Shown here: positions 1-10,762 of the stretch, piece after piece
Position numbering within the stretch: the first letter of the stretch is position 1
Layout of the letters: every line of letters starts with the position of its first letter
Origin: Pholis gunnellus
Lineage: Eukaryota > Chordata > Actinopteri > Perciformes > Pholidae
Direction: 5' to 3'
Length of the DNA: 64,000 nt
Assembly (NCBI GenBank): GCA_910591455.2
Contig: OU342819.1
Location: 21,349,158 to 21,413,157, forward strand
Program-made: the position numbers and the translations under genes
The notes under the pieces: model-generated
What the model was told of the DNA's origin: nothing
The model's input: the letters and a program-made list of their open reading frames with translations, nothing else
The model's database searches: none

Positions 1-1215
1 AAAATAAATCTATTTCCTCCATGTTTTTAGTGTTAATGTGTATAAATGAGTGTGTGAGTGATGAGTGAACCTTCAGCACACAGAGAGGAAAGAACGTTTG
101 GTGTGTGTGAGAGCTGCTGAAGTGGAGATTTATCATCAGAGGCTGAGAACAAACTCATTGAGAGGAAACGTTTACTAAATCTGTTACATGCTGTTCAGTG
201 AAAATCCTCCAAACGTGGTTCTGTCAGCCGGAGATCTGATGACTTTTCCTAAAGTGACCCAAATTACACACAAATGAAAATATTTGAAAACGTTGCACTT
301 TTGTACGAGTGCTACACTGAGGCTGTTAACTATTGAGATGATGTTCGATCCACCAGTGAGGGTCAAGTCAAGGTCAACGGTGCTTTTAGGGAATCTTGAA
401 TGTAGCGGTGAGGACAGCGTTTAATGGTTGCAATGATTAAACGCGGTTATATTATAAATCCCAACAGTTCCAGAATGTTCATGCCATTTTCAAATTCTAT
501 AAAATATATTTAAATCATGATGGATTTTATGTGTTTATGTCTCATGTAAAACAGGACATGATGATGTGTAACAGAAGATGTTTTTCTCCAAAAGGAATGT
601 TGTAAAATTTAAAACATTCGCTCTCCCTGCTCTCTGAAACATTTATTAAGGATTAATCATACATGTATTAATGAGACACGAGCTATTTATACATTATAAA
701 TAGATCTGTAGTTTAACATTTGGTATAGACACTGTGAAGGGATTAAATATGAACAGTATGAGAGGGTTAAACTGCAGTATGAAAGGGTTAAACTGCAGCA
801 TGAAAGGGTTAAACTGCAGCATGAAAGGGTTAAACTGCAGCATGAAAGGGTTAAACTGCAGCATGAAAGGGTTAAACTGCAGCATGAAAGGGTTAAACTG
901 CAGCATGAAAGGGTTAAACTGCAGTATGAAAGGGTTAAACTGCAGACATTTAGAAGACACTACAGGTGACTCGGGTATATCATAGATATCAACATGAAAC
1001 TTCACTTCATTACTCACATTAAGGAGATTATTCTTTGTGTTACAAGTTTTCTGAAATGTTGTGTATAAAATATGCAAATGAGGCATTATGTAATGGTAAC
1101 TTTTGGTGAATTTAGGAGAAATAGACGTAAATAAACAAAGTAGTAAAATAAATGTTTCATTTCCACGAGTCTGAAAGAAGACGAGTTATAAAAACCTCTG
1201 AATTGTTTGATCAGA
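1..1215 (+). repeat. Dispersed repeat family D, copy 1 (interrupted)
   Basis: Bases 1-200 align closely with 18152-18345, and 940-1215 align with 18345-18620. Shared landmarks include ccttcagcaca, catcagag, gagaacaaactcattgagag, atatgcaaat and gaaagaagacgagttat. The two matching parts are contiguous in the second copy, so the roughly 740 bp between them here is either extra sequence in this copy or deleted in the other. No transposase or RT reading frame is visible, so the class is unknown. The copy may extend beyond the left window edge. Confidence 0.75.
735..945 (+). repeat. 21-bp minisatellite, 9 units plus one decayed unit
   Basis: Nine head-to-tail 21-bp units (757-945) of the form yATGAAAGGGTTAAACTGCAG with almost no divergence. 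A diverged unit at 735-756 (tgtgaagggattaaatatga...) is probably the ancestral edge. The array ends exactly where family D sequence resumes (cagacatttag). A frame stays open on each strand only because 21 is a multiple of 3. Confidence 0.95.
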
Positions 1216-1264
1216 TAATGAAACTGGATGTTTTGTCTCTTTAAAACAGGTTGAGTTCCTGTAA

Positions 1265-1265
<1 letters not shown>

Positions 1266-1303
<38 letters not shown>
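1266..1303. repeat. (TA)19 microsatellite
   Basis: Perfect alternating TA tract of 38 bp. Confidence 0.97.
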
Positions 1304-1304
<1 letters not shown>

Positions 1305-1739
1305 CTCCAGAATAAATAGTTCCTGGTTTCTGGGTGTAATCAGAGCTGATCCATCCTTCACAGCCGTCTCTGTCCCCTCGTCACGCCTCATCATCTTCGC
1401 CACCTCACTTGCTATTGATCCCATTTTAAAGCAGCTGCACTCCATTTGTTCCGTCATCAGCTTTCTCTGGGTTTCCTTTTCTGGACCTTGGAGGCGTCAC
1501 CTCCCAACGGATCCACCTCCTCTCTCTCTCCTCCTCCTGCCACCCCTCACTCCTGATCCTGGGAGAAGGTTTGACGACAAAAAAAAGATTTTGTTCTGTG
1601 TAACCAATATGTTTTACAGTGTGCACAGCATGATGAATCCAGCCTCTATTAGCTCCTGCAGAAGACATTATAGAACATTGTCTGCTGGTCTCTCTCTCCT
1701 CTGCACATATGCTGCCTCAGCACCAACCGTTCACCGCTT
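1304..1739. other. Non-genic interval upstream of the 35-bp array
   Basis: No exon or RNA gene seen. The last roughly 25 bases (ctgcctcagcaccaaccg...) resemble the 3' part of the 35-bp unit that follows, marking the diverged edge of the array. Confidence 0.5.
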
Positions 1740-2719
1740 GGATCCTGGACTACCTCACCAACCGTCCACAGCGTGGATCCTGGACTACCTCACCAACCGT
1801 CCACAGCGTGGATCCTGGACTACCTCACCAACCTTCCACAGTGTGGATCCTGGACTACCTCACCAACCGTTCACCGCTTGGATCCTGGACTACCTCACCA
1901 ACCGTCCACAGCGTGGATCCTGGACTACCTCACCAACCTTCCACAGTGTGGATCCTGGACTACCTCACCAACCGTTCACCGTGTGGATCCTGGACTACCT
2001 CACCAACCGTCCACAGCGTGGATCCTGGACTACCTCACCAACCGTTCACCGTGTGGATCCTGGACTACCTCACCAACCGTCCACAGCGTGGATCCTGGAC
2101 TACCTCACCAACCGTTCACCGCGTGGATCCTGGACTACCTCACCAACCGTCCACAGTGTGGATCCTGGACTACCTCACCAACCGTCCACAGTGTGGATCC
2201 TGGACTACCTCACCAACCGTCCACAGCGTGGATCCTGGACTACCTCACCAACCGTTCACAGCGTGGATCCTGGACTACCTCACCAACCGTCCACAGCGTG
2301 GATCCTGGACTACCTCACCAACCGTCCACAGCGTGGATCCTGGACTACCTCACCAACCGTCCACAGCGTGGATCCTGGACTACCTCACCAACCGTTCACA
2401 GCGTGGATCCTGGACTACCTCACCAACCGTTCACAGCGTGGATCCTGGACTACCTCACCAACCGTCCACAGCGTGGATCCTGGACTACCTCACCAACCGT
2501 CCACAGCGTGGATCCTGGACTACCTCACCAACCGTCCACAGCGTGGATCCTGGACTACCTCACCAACCGTCCACAGCGTGGATCCTGGACTACCTCACCA
2601 ACCGTCCACAGCGTGGATCCTGGACTACCTCACCAACCGTTCACCGCGTGGATCCTGGACTACCTCACCAACCGTTCACCGTGTGGATCCTGGACTACCT
2701 CACCAACCGTCCACAGCAT
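1740..2719 (+). repeat. 35-bp minisatellite, 28 units, derived from RT coding sequence
   Basis: Units begin with GGATCCTGGACTACCTCACC every 35 bp from 1740 to 2685, exactly 28 units with no indels. Variation is confined mainly to a few bases in the segment between CCAACC and GGATCC (cGtCcAcagCgt versus cGtTcAccgTgt or cTtCc). In one frame the unit encodes WILDYLTNRPQ, a motif typical of the reverse transcriptase of jockey/CR1/L2-type LINEs. The sequence right after the array continues that RT. Because 35 is not divisible by 3 and the unit has no stop in any frame, all three + frames are open for about 380 codons. That is not evidence of coding. Confidence 0.93.
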
Positions 2720-2960
2720 GTGTGGGTACAGGAGTCTGACCTGGTGTCCTGGGGTCCCACAAGGAACCGTTCTCGTTCCCTTCCTCTTAAGACTAACTGC
2801 CACCTGCAAACGTTCTCTGACGACTCTGCAATCGTGGCCTCATCACGGACGGGGACGACGGGGAATACAGAGAACAGAACCAGGACTTAACAGGCTGGTT
2901 GTTGATCATCTCAGGGAAAAGCAAAGAGCCGGTGGAGGCCTTTAATTCTGTCGACTGAGG
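2720..2960 (+). pseudogene. LINE reverse-transcriptase fragment (broken)
   Basis: The last array unit runs on as TNRPQHVWVQESD. After a frameshift, 2745-2789 reads CPGVPQGTVLVPFLL (the conserved GxPQGTxLxPFL block). After a second shift, 2813-2836 reads FSDDSAIV, the catalytic xxDD block of retrotransposon RTs. Further on, weak similarity to the KTKE(L/V)VVDF block is seen around 2920-2942. A full RT would be far longer and have one frame; this has two frameshifts and no domains upstream of the array. The motif set fits a jockey/CR1/L2-like fish LINE; the exact clade is uncertain. Confidence 0.8.
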
Positions 2961-3888
2961 CTAAACGAACAGGAGCGAAGTTGCCTCGTCTCATTTATTC
3001 GTCCTGTTTGCATAATTTTTATCCATCTGTTTGGTGCAGCCGGTAACGAATGGTTAAATTCATTGTGTTCAGCAGAAGGAGAGACGTGTGACGGCGGAGG
3101 TTTCCAGGTGAATTATGATTCACATCACACTTCAGCGCTCAGCAGAAACATCCAAATGTGATTTTACTGGTCAATGTTGTGCAGCAGCAGTCGTTCGTCT
3201 TAATCGGCGGCGGCATGTCGGGGGGGCAGTCTGTGGATTTACATGTCCCTCTTCCTGACTATAAGAAGTGTGCATGAAATAAATCATTTAGACTTCATAA
3301 AACAAACTGCCTTTCTTCATCGCTGTCCGGTAAAGAAACCTCATTCAGACTGGAAGGATTAAATACATTTAAAACAAAAAGAAAATCTAAAAACCGAACC
3401 TCAACTCAAACCGATCTGAATCCTCTCACTCTTTAATGTTTAGAATACAAGTAATCTCGTCTCAAGGTCCGTCCAGTTGTTCTGGAGCTTTTAGTCGTTT
3501 ATCTCATGACCTTCCTCAGCTGATGCATTTGGAATCTGAGAACTTAAATTCAGTCTTGAGTTCAGTTTTCGACTGTTTGTGAACCCGTCACCTGACCCAT
3601 GTTTAGCTGCACTACTGGTGAGACAGTTAACAGGTGATGAAAGTGCTGCTATTATAAATTATTATCAAAACACGTTTTAGCACAAATGAAGCCCATGAAG
3701 ACAATTGTCCCTAATAAATATATTTTATATTTCATAATGAAATAAAACATGTTTGATTGCAGTATTTATTATTTTTGTATATTTATTTAGTAGATAATTA
3801 TCATGTATACTGTGTGTATCTGTGTACCAGAGGTTACATGTAAATACATTCACACTGTGAAATTGGTGCAAGATGGGGAAATCTAGAG

Positions 3889-3891
<3 letters not shown>
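2961..3891. other. Non-genic interval
   Basis: AT-rich unique-looking sequence with no exon, RNA gene or repeat I could match inside the window. Confidence 0.5.
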
Positions 3892-3933
<42 letters not shown>

Positions 3934-4042
3934 ATCCTACACACTGTACCCCAGGGAGCCGTCTGTTTAGAGAGAGAGAAGAAAATGTCAGAGATAGATG
4001 AGGAGGTAGAGGGAGATAGACAGAGATAATGCAGTGTAAGAA

Positions 4043-4082
<40 letters not shown>

Positions 4083-4117
4083 AGAGAGAGTGAAAGAGAG
4101 AGTGAAAGAGAGGGAGA
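3892..4117. repeat. (GT)n and (GA)n microsatellites
   Basis: (GT)19-20 at 3892-3930, then a purine tract at about 4041-4117 built of (GA)n with interspersed GTGAAAGA units. Confidence 0.95.
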
Positions 4118-4507
4118 CACATGTTTTTAGTAACAAACTTAATTAATTGACATAACAAACTGACTCATGTTCCTTAAACCAAGTGAAGCTTAAAGCTCAA
4201 ACTGTGGTGAGAGTTTATTTTGACGTACGCTGTATGAGACTCGTGTCCCCGACACGTCCAGAGCCGAAGCCGGAGGAACGTAGTGCGTCACAGTTTGAGC
4301 GCTCGGGCCTCTGAGTTAGCGTCGGTGTTAGTCGGGTCGAGATCGTGTCGTGTGTTTAATAATTAAAGACGGACGACTTCTCGGCCCCCAGAGGCGACGG
4401 AGTAAAAACCTCGCAGCTTTAAGAAAATACGATTTTGTTTCTCAGGAATAGAGGAAATGATTTAAGATGGAGATTTGATGCAGTGACTCATACATGCATA
4501 AACAGAG

Positions 4508-4513
<6 letters not shown>
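4118..4513. other. Non-genic interval
   Basis: Slightly CpG-enriched around 4220-4400 (gtacgctgtatg...cggacgacttctcgg), otherwise nothing recognised. Confidence 0.45.
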
Positions 4514-4569
<56 letters not shown>

Positions 4570-4668
4570 CCTGGTGTGTGATTTCTCACTAAAACTCTTC
4601 TACTGTCAGTACTGGACTGTTTACCTTCACAGAACTCACTGTGGATTTTATTGGAAGTATGTAGGTTT

Positions 4669-4710
<42 letters not shown>
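4514..4710. repeat. Opposed (AC)27 and (GT)20 arrays
   Basis: (AC)27 at 4514-4567 is followed about 103 bp later by (GT)20 at 4671-4710, so the two arrays are mutual reverse complements. Confidence 0.97.
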
Positions 4711-4712
<2 letters not shown>

Positions 4713-5494
4713 CTTTATGGTTCATGTCATTTGGGACGACTTGAGGTAGTTCTTCTCAGTGCTTTGAACAGCGAGTTTCTCCGTAGTGTGTATGTCACAG
4801 ACATGTGGTCTTTGTTTAGTGAAACATGAGTTTACCTGTGAGGAGGAGCGCTGCTACATCACTAGACGCTAACGCAGTAACATTCACCTCCGTCTGTCTC
4901 CTCTGCACAGTTCAATCTACATATTAAAACATCTAAATAAAAGAAAAAGAATCAAATTGAACTGAAGAAAGTTTTGCAGCTTTGTCTTCAACTATGAATA
5001 TAACTTACAAAAATTGAGGAAAATTGTAATTTTGTTTAGCGGAGGGTAACTTTCTTACGGCACACATTTCTTTTCCCTTCACTGAACTGACCCAGAATCT
5101 GAAAGTATATGTGTTTGAGCTGCAGATTGTTTCCGGGTCACCATTAATAATGGAGGTAAAACATATCTCTACTAGGGAACGATTCATTATTGGTTAGCAA
5201 TTTATACCATAAAAAACAAATGAACGTAGAAGTCGAGGGACACACACAAACAACAACGTGCAGTACCAGGTGGTGTCACTAGGTGGTGCCTCTGTCTCGT
5301 AGCTTTTAGTCGGGAGAACACCGTTAACGTTTATTTTATTTGTCACGTAACTTGCTTAATGTAGTTACAGCACCTCCTGTAAATCTTTTCCTAAAACTAA
5401 AGTAAAAAAACTTCATAATTTTTGGAAAAGACCTCGTGCACGTAACGAGCAGCAATTTACACGCGCTGCTGGATTTAGTAGAAAAACTCCAGAC
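4711..5494. other. Non-genic interval with a family B fragment
   Basis: Around 5437-5490 the stretch cgtaacgagcagcaattt...gctgctggatttagtag matches the terminal block of family B seen at 61530 and 16960. Nothing else recognised. Confidence 0.45.
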
Positions 5495-5922
5495 TGGATA
5501 TAAGAAGTGGACGTAGTCTTCATGACGTCTCTCATTGGTTTGTGGAATGCCGTTACGGAAAGCGAGTTTGGCAATTTCGTCCTCGCCATCTTGGCTTTTT
5601 TGCAACCAATGAACAGGAAGTGATCATATCTGGACTGAGGAGGAGTGACGTAGAGACCTGTCAATCACTGTGTAGCCCCGCCCCTAAAGCATCCCCTGCT
5701 TTATGGTCTGTGTGACTCTAAATGGACCATCATTTACTAAATGAACATCATGCTGTATTGAAGAAGACTTGAAACTAGAGATTGAGACCATAAACTCATG
5801 TTTACAATGTTTACTGAGGTAATAAATCAAGAGAGAAGTAGAGTCATTTTCTCATAGACTTCTATACAACCAGAGGAGTCGCCCCCTGGTGGACACTAGA
5901 GAGAATGCAGCTTTAACACATG
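5495..5922 (-). repeat. Dispersed repeat family A, copy 1
   Basis: Matches nine other copies in the window. I define + as the orientation reading ttaaagctgcattctctcta. Landmarks: taagaagtgg at the 3' end, a YY1-like cgccatcttgg at 5584-5594, and gtcgccccctggtgg at 5878-5892 (reverse complement of CCACCAGGGGGCGAC, a near-consensus CTCF core). No protein-coding potential. It lacks recognisable tRNA A/B boxes, so it could be a SINE, a MITE or a LINE 3' end. Confidence 0.85.
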
Positions 5923-6299
5923 AAAAGTTCCGGAGACTCATGTGTTTCTATGGTCAGCAACATTAAAGGTATCGTAAAATAAATCAGAAGCAGTAATACA
6001 GTGTGTGTGTGTGGTTCGTCCCACTTTTCAGCTCTTTTTGCAAATGAGAGAAATTAGTCGGATTCTTTCTTCCAGAACCAGATCCAGAAATAAGTCCTCC
6101 CAGCATCCAAGTGTGTCAGCTCTCCGGGAAAAGCAGCAATGTTGTTTGACAACTTCTCTCGTGGATGAGCGTCTGTGTGACATGTACTGCAGGCGTCGAC
6201 TGACGTGACGCAGCTGCTGCATGTTGCACTTTGGCCTTGTTTAAGCATAAATATAGAATGTGGATAACAAAATAAACAGGTGGATGGGAACGTGTTTAG
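5923..6299. other. Non-genic interval
   Basis: No repeat, exon or RNA recognised. It lies directly upstream of the candidate 5' exon. Confidence 0.4.
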
Positions 6300-6406
6300 A
6301 GGATGACAGAGATTGAATGAGGGAGCCGAGGAGGTATGGAGATCCATCCACAAGCAGAGAGAGAGAGAGAGGGGGAAGAGAGAGAGAGAGGTAGGAGGGG
6401 GAGATG

Positions 6407-6447
<41 letters not shown>

Positions 6448-6996
6448 GAATGCAGTGCAGCCTCTCTGCGCTGTGGAGCAGCAGCCAGTCCGACACTGAA
6501 GGACACCGGGAGAGGAGTCGCTCCACAGCAGAGAGGAGGATAATACAACGGGAATAAAAAAGAAAAAGGAGGAGAAAAAAGTAGTTCCTCCTTCGTTTTT
6601 GTGTCTGTGTCACTGACCGGCTGGATAGAGAGGACAGACAGCAGCAGGAGGACAAACAGGAGAAGCAGGAGGAGGTGTTCACTACTCCTCTCTCACCCGA
6701 GGAGCCTCACGGCCGACGGTGTCGTTGTGGATGCGTGTGTGCGTCCTCTCTCAGGTGGATTTGGAGTAAACGTGGGATTTTGATCACGAGGAGTTTTGTC
6801 TGTTGCACCTCCTTTTTTTATTTTTCTTCCCTCTCCCCTCTCCTCTCCCCTCCTCTCCTCTCCTCTCCTCTCCTCCCTCCTCCTGGTGCAGACGTCTTGC
6901 CTCGCACTCTCTCTCCTCGCTCCTCTCCAGCCGGCGCTGCTGTTACTGTGCTGGGGCTACGACTGCCGCTCGCCCACGGAGCGCAGAAGCAGATGG
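6300..6996 (+). other. Candidate 5' (mostly UTR) exon with splice donor
   Basis: A GC-richer block contains a (GA)n tract (6355-6446) and a pyrimidine tract (6822-6890), typical of long fish 5' UTRs. It ends in cagATGG|gtgagtgtg, with a strong donor starting at 6997. An ATG at 6993 would put only ATG-G in this exon, splitting the second codon. Upstream frames are open but low-complexity (CT-rich) and I recognise no protein. One frame reads PALLLLCWGYDC, hydrophobic but without a credible start. The 5' boundary is a guess and the assignment is inferred from donor quality and base composition only. Confidence 0.35.
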
Positions 6997-7012
6997 GTGA
7001 GTGTGTATGATA

Positions 7013-7318
7013 GTGTGTGTGTGTGTGTGTGTGTGTGTGAGATGGAGAGTGAGTGTTGGAGGGGGGGTTGCTCTTTTCATGCTCTCCTCTGCTGCTTTTT
7101 TACCCATTCTCCTCTTCCTCCCTGTGGCATTTCCCTCCATCCATCACTCTCCCCGCTTCCCTCCTTTCCCGCCTCCTTGTACCATCTTCTCACCATCAAT
7201 CAGACATTCCGTGCCCCCCCACCCTCCTCCGTTTCCCACATTTCCCCGTCCTCCTTGTTCCTCCTTCGCCCTTCTTTCCTTCAACCATCACTCATTTGCA
7301 CCATCAGCCAAGCAAGAA

Positions 7319-7356
<38 letters not shown>

Positions 7357-7734
7357 GCGGCGTAGCCTGGAAGTCATCAGGACTCCGGAGCTGTGACGGC
7401 GTCGGGCTTGACGTAAAATCAACAGTCTGGGGTTGAACCCCGATAATCCCTCCGTCCCTCTCTTCATCCATCACTCACTGCCTCATCAGCCCTCCGACGC
7501 ACACTCTCCACCTCCACCTCGACATTCCCATCATCCTCCCCTTCAACTCCTTCAACCCTGATAGAAACACACAATAATGGCCCTACACACACACAAACAC
7601 ACACACACCTACACACACACACACACACACTCACACACGCCTGTTTGCAGCCTGATAAACGCCAGTCATGCTACAGTTAGCTTGGTGTTAACAGCTGAGC
7701 ATCGGCGTACACTGTGAACCTGATCGCTGCTGTC

Positions 7735-7775
<41 letters not shown>
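7013..7775. repeat. GT/CA microsatellite cluster
   Basis: (GT)n at 7013-7039, (CA)n at 7322-7350, an interrupted CA region at 7584-7638 and (CA)18 at 7740-7775. The intervening 7050-7310 is a strongly pyrimidine-biased C/T-rich region, probably just inside the first intron if the upstream exon is real. Confidence 0.93.
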
Positions 7776-7779
<4 letters not shown>

Positions 7780-8574
7780 AACTGAAAGCAGGCGGGAAGT
7801 TGATTCATTCACAAGATAAATTATTCATCAGATGAAAAGCGCTCACATCCTAAAACGTCCCATGTGGTCCAATTTGCAGCCGAAATGTTTATTAATTGTT
7901 TGGTTGAGTTGGAAACAGCAGCGCGATTGTTAACGGATCTTCCATCACTCGTGTGTTTGCCTCGGTGGAGCCTCCGGATGAATGAGGTGTGTGTTGCGAG
8001 GAGACGGAAGACCTGATCTCAGGGTCCAACAGTGGCCTCATGAACACTAAACCACACAGTTACAGGTCGTATGTGACCGGCGTCAACATTCAAACGTTTG
8101 TGCCGATTACAGCCGATTGGGCCGAATTCATAAACTGAAAGTCGTCTCACTTCGGAAGCAAATGTGTGAAAGTTGGAATCAGATGGAAACATTGTCGGGT
8201 GTCTGTGAGCGTCCACTAACTAAGTCTTCTTCTGGGCCTTCAACTGCATATCATGGTCTTCATCAGAAAACAGTGATCGATAGACCATCCTGTGGGCTTT
8301 GAGATGAAAGAATGAAGCTTCACTTCATCTTCGTCTCAAAGTGTATTCAACAAAACAAAATGTTCATTCTTGTCCACCAAATAATGTTTATATACAGTTA
8401 TTATTTCACTGGTTCTCTCTAAACCTGATGGGATGTTTCTATTGGGTTATTTTAGAAAACAATCTCTGTGGCAAACAAATGTTGATGATATTTAAACGTT
8501 TTTGTTCGTCAAGATAATCGTCACAAATGAACACAAAGGACGCGTGATTACAATCAGCAGCAGTAAAAAGCTAA
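7776..8574. other. Non-genic interval
   Basis: Unique-looking sequence; no exon or RNA recognised. The last 60-70 bases probably belong to the LINE remnant that follows. Confidence 0.4.
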
Positions 8575-9358
8575 CGTTCCCTCAGGGATCTGTTCTCCTG
8601 TTTAATCTCTACATGCTGCCAAACACCACAGAACAACAACGTGTGATGTCAAAGGTATGCAGACGATGCTCTGATATATCTATCCAGCTCATGAGACACA
8701 CATCTTATCAGTGTTTATGAGCCAAATCTTCCTTCAACTACAACAAGGTTGAAACAGAGATTTTTGTGTTTGGCAAAGAAGAGAATCACGATTAATCAAC
8801 AGCTCCGATCTCTGGCTCTAAAACCCAAAGACCAAGAAATATTCTCTTTCTAATGGATTAAACAGACCAGACCATTTTATAGCATTTCATAAAGTCGCCT
8901 TCTATCTAAAAAATATAGCCTGAATCAAGGATCTGGTGTCCCGGAGGGACCCAGAGAAGCTCCTCCTCGCTCCTCTTTCCAGTAGGGTGGACTCTTCTAA
9001 TGGCCTCTTAGCTGGTCTTCCCAAAGGGACCATTAAGCGGAGCACTTACTCCAGTTTTGAAATCATTACGCCGGCTTCCAGTTAGTTACAGAATGGATTT
9101 TAAAGTGCTGCTGCTAACGTTTAAATCACTGAACGGTTTCGGACCAGAATACATCTCTGATACGCTGAAATAACATAAAGCCAGCAGGACTCTGAGATTC
9201 ATGGTCTGACGTAACACGAGGGAGGAACAAACGGCCAGAGCTTAAATATTCACCAAATGTAGCGAATCAAGGTTAAAACATTTCTCTTTTCATCAGCCTA
9301 TAGTTGTATTTAAAATATCTTTAATGTATTTATTCTACTCTATTTTTTTTTTTTTTTA
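8575..9358 (+). pseudogene. L2-like LINE ORF2 remnant (RT to C-terminus)
   Basis: Conserved LINE blocks occur in order on the + strand but in shifting frames. PQGSVLLFNLYMLP lies at about 8582-8623 (the usual GP after GSVL is missing). YADDALIYLS, with catalytic DD at 8662-8667, begins at 8656. IFVFGKEE is near 8760. HLKNIA-like and SSRVDSSNGLLAGLPKGTIK blocks span about 8900-9035. RLPVSYRMDFKVLLLTFKSLNGFGPEYISDTL spans 9072-9164 before a stop. It ends in an AT-rich 3' region with a T run near 9342-9357. Stops and frameshifts show it is dead. The C-terminal blocks are characteristic of fish L2/Maui-type elements. Confidence 0.85.
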
Positions 9359-9988
9359 TGTACGTACTTTCTTTTGAATTTCTTCTCTCACTAACATTAC
9401 GTCGCCGATGTAGAACTCCGACAAAGACTCCTGACAGTTAAATACTGAACAACTCTGACACGACAAAGTTCAGGTTGTGTTAAAGTACTAAATACTCAAA
9501 TGATCACGACTATAACACATGAAACAACAAACAAACATAAAGCGTCCGCTTTAGTGAACACATGAAACTTTCCTCTCTTATGACGGATCCATTGTCTTGG
9601 TTCTGGTGAGTGTGACGTGTTAACTCTCCTCTACTTGGTTCTGTGGTTTGGGTTCAAATAACTACATTTGTTACATAACTTTTGCTTGTGGCTTTAGTTA
9701 AGTATGCGAGTACGAGTAAGGTCAACGAAGTCAACGCTGACGTTTGGTGTCACATGAACATCGGTCTCCTGAGTGAAGGTCTCGTGTTTGTTTGACCCTT
9801 CACCCCGACGACCTCGTCCGTGTGCTGACTCGGTGACTCTTCATACGACGTCCCCTGACTTCGACCTCGACCTGTGTAGATGTGGTGGATAGAATATAAT
9901 CCACACACGGGGGTTTTAAAGGTGTGCGGCCATTTTGTTTTGCACTGTTTTCTCCTGTTTTATATTTAACTTAAATTGTGTTTTTATT
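9359..9988. other. Non-genic interval with family B-like fragment
   Basis: Around 9640-9800 (gtttgggttcaaataa...gtcaacgctgacg...gtctcctgagtgaagg) the sequence resembles family B at 49150-49260. No gene seen. Confidence 0.45.
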
Positions 9989-10762
9989 AGTGCTGGGCAA
10001 GTTAACGCGTTATTATCGCATTCATTCATTAATTAACGCCGACAATTATTTTATATCGCGTTAACGCAGTTTAAAAAAAATGATTACGCGACATTTTTAA
10101 CACAAGAGCCCCGAGCGGTGAACAGCTGTTTGTGTGGCGTCTCTTCCTGTTCCCTTCACCTACAGTCCCCTGGGTCCTAAGTCCCTCCATGTACAGCTTC
10201 TTATCACCCTCTATGTACCAACGTACATTTATAAAAAACACCACACATATTACGCTAATCAGCGTAGCATCGTGTCTGAACAAAATACCAAAAACGCAAA
10301 AAAGAAATGATTCAGTTAAATAATATTTTTAGAGTTTTTAAAGTGTTTTTGTTTGTAATATGTATAATAATCACATCATTTAGTTATCGCTACTGAGAAT
10401 TTAACAAACATGACGTAGATAGGTTTGCAGGTTTCAAGATGTATATTTAAATTCATCTCTGACACACATGAAGATAAAGTTGTGAACACGCTGAATATCT
10501 ATGATCAGAATCATTATAACTGTGTTATAACTGTGTTATAACTGCTGCTGTGTGAAGAGAATACTGCTGTTAACAAGAACCGGATGAGTTTAAAGTGTTT
10601 GGAAACCAAATGTTATTGCACTTTAGTTCATATAGCAGCACTTTTAAAATAAAAGTGTGCAATACACTACTTTTGAATTCATTATTGAATTTTGCGCATA
10701 ACAATTAATCGCAAGAAAATCATGCGATTAATTGCGATTAAACGTAATCGTTGCCCAGCACT
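9989..10762. mobile_element. Non-autonomous DNA transposon, 774 bp, 12-bp TIRs
   Basis: The perfect terminal inverted repeat AGTGCTGGGCAA (9989-10000) pairs with TTGCCCAGCACT (10751-10762). Subterminal sequence on both sides is rich in TTAACGCG / GCGATTAA motifs, some mutually inverted. No transposase frame is present. An internal segment (10110-10560) recurs at 53085-53528. TIR length and subterminal style suggest a hAT-like MITE, but flanking 8-bp target duplications are not clear (tttttatt versus cgtgttta), so superfamily assignment is tentative. Confidence 0.8.

Noticed and set aside
757..945. Interstitial telomeric repeat (GGGTTA words in the 21-bp unit)
   Set aside because: Only one GGGTTA occurs per 21 bp; there is no TTAGGG run.
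1740..2719. CRISPR-like regular array (35-bp period)
   Set aside because: Units are contiguous with no unique spacers, and the context is a vertebrate genome.
1591..2945. Three long overlapping + strand frames
   Set aside because: They arise from a stop-free 35-bp unit in all three frames. The only real homology is to a broken LINE RT.
6796..7365. 189-codon frame through the candidate exon and donor
   Set aside because: It runs through the splice donor and the GT, CT-rich and CA repeats; hydrophobicity comes from CTC/TCC repeats rather than a real signal peptide.
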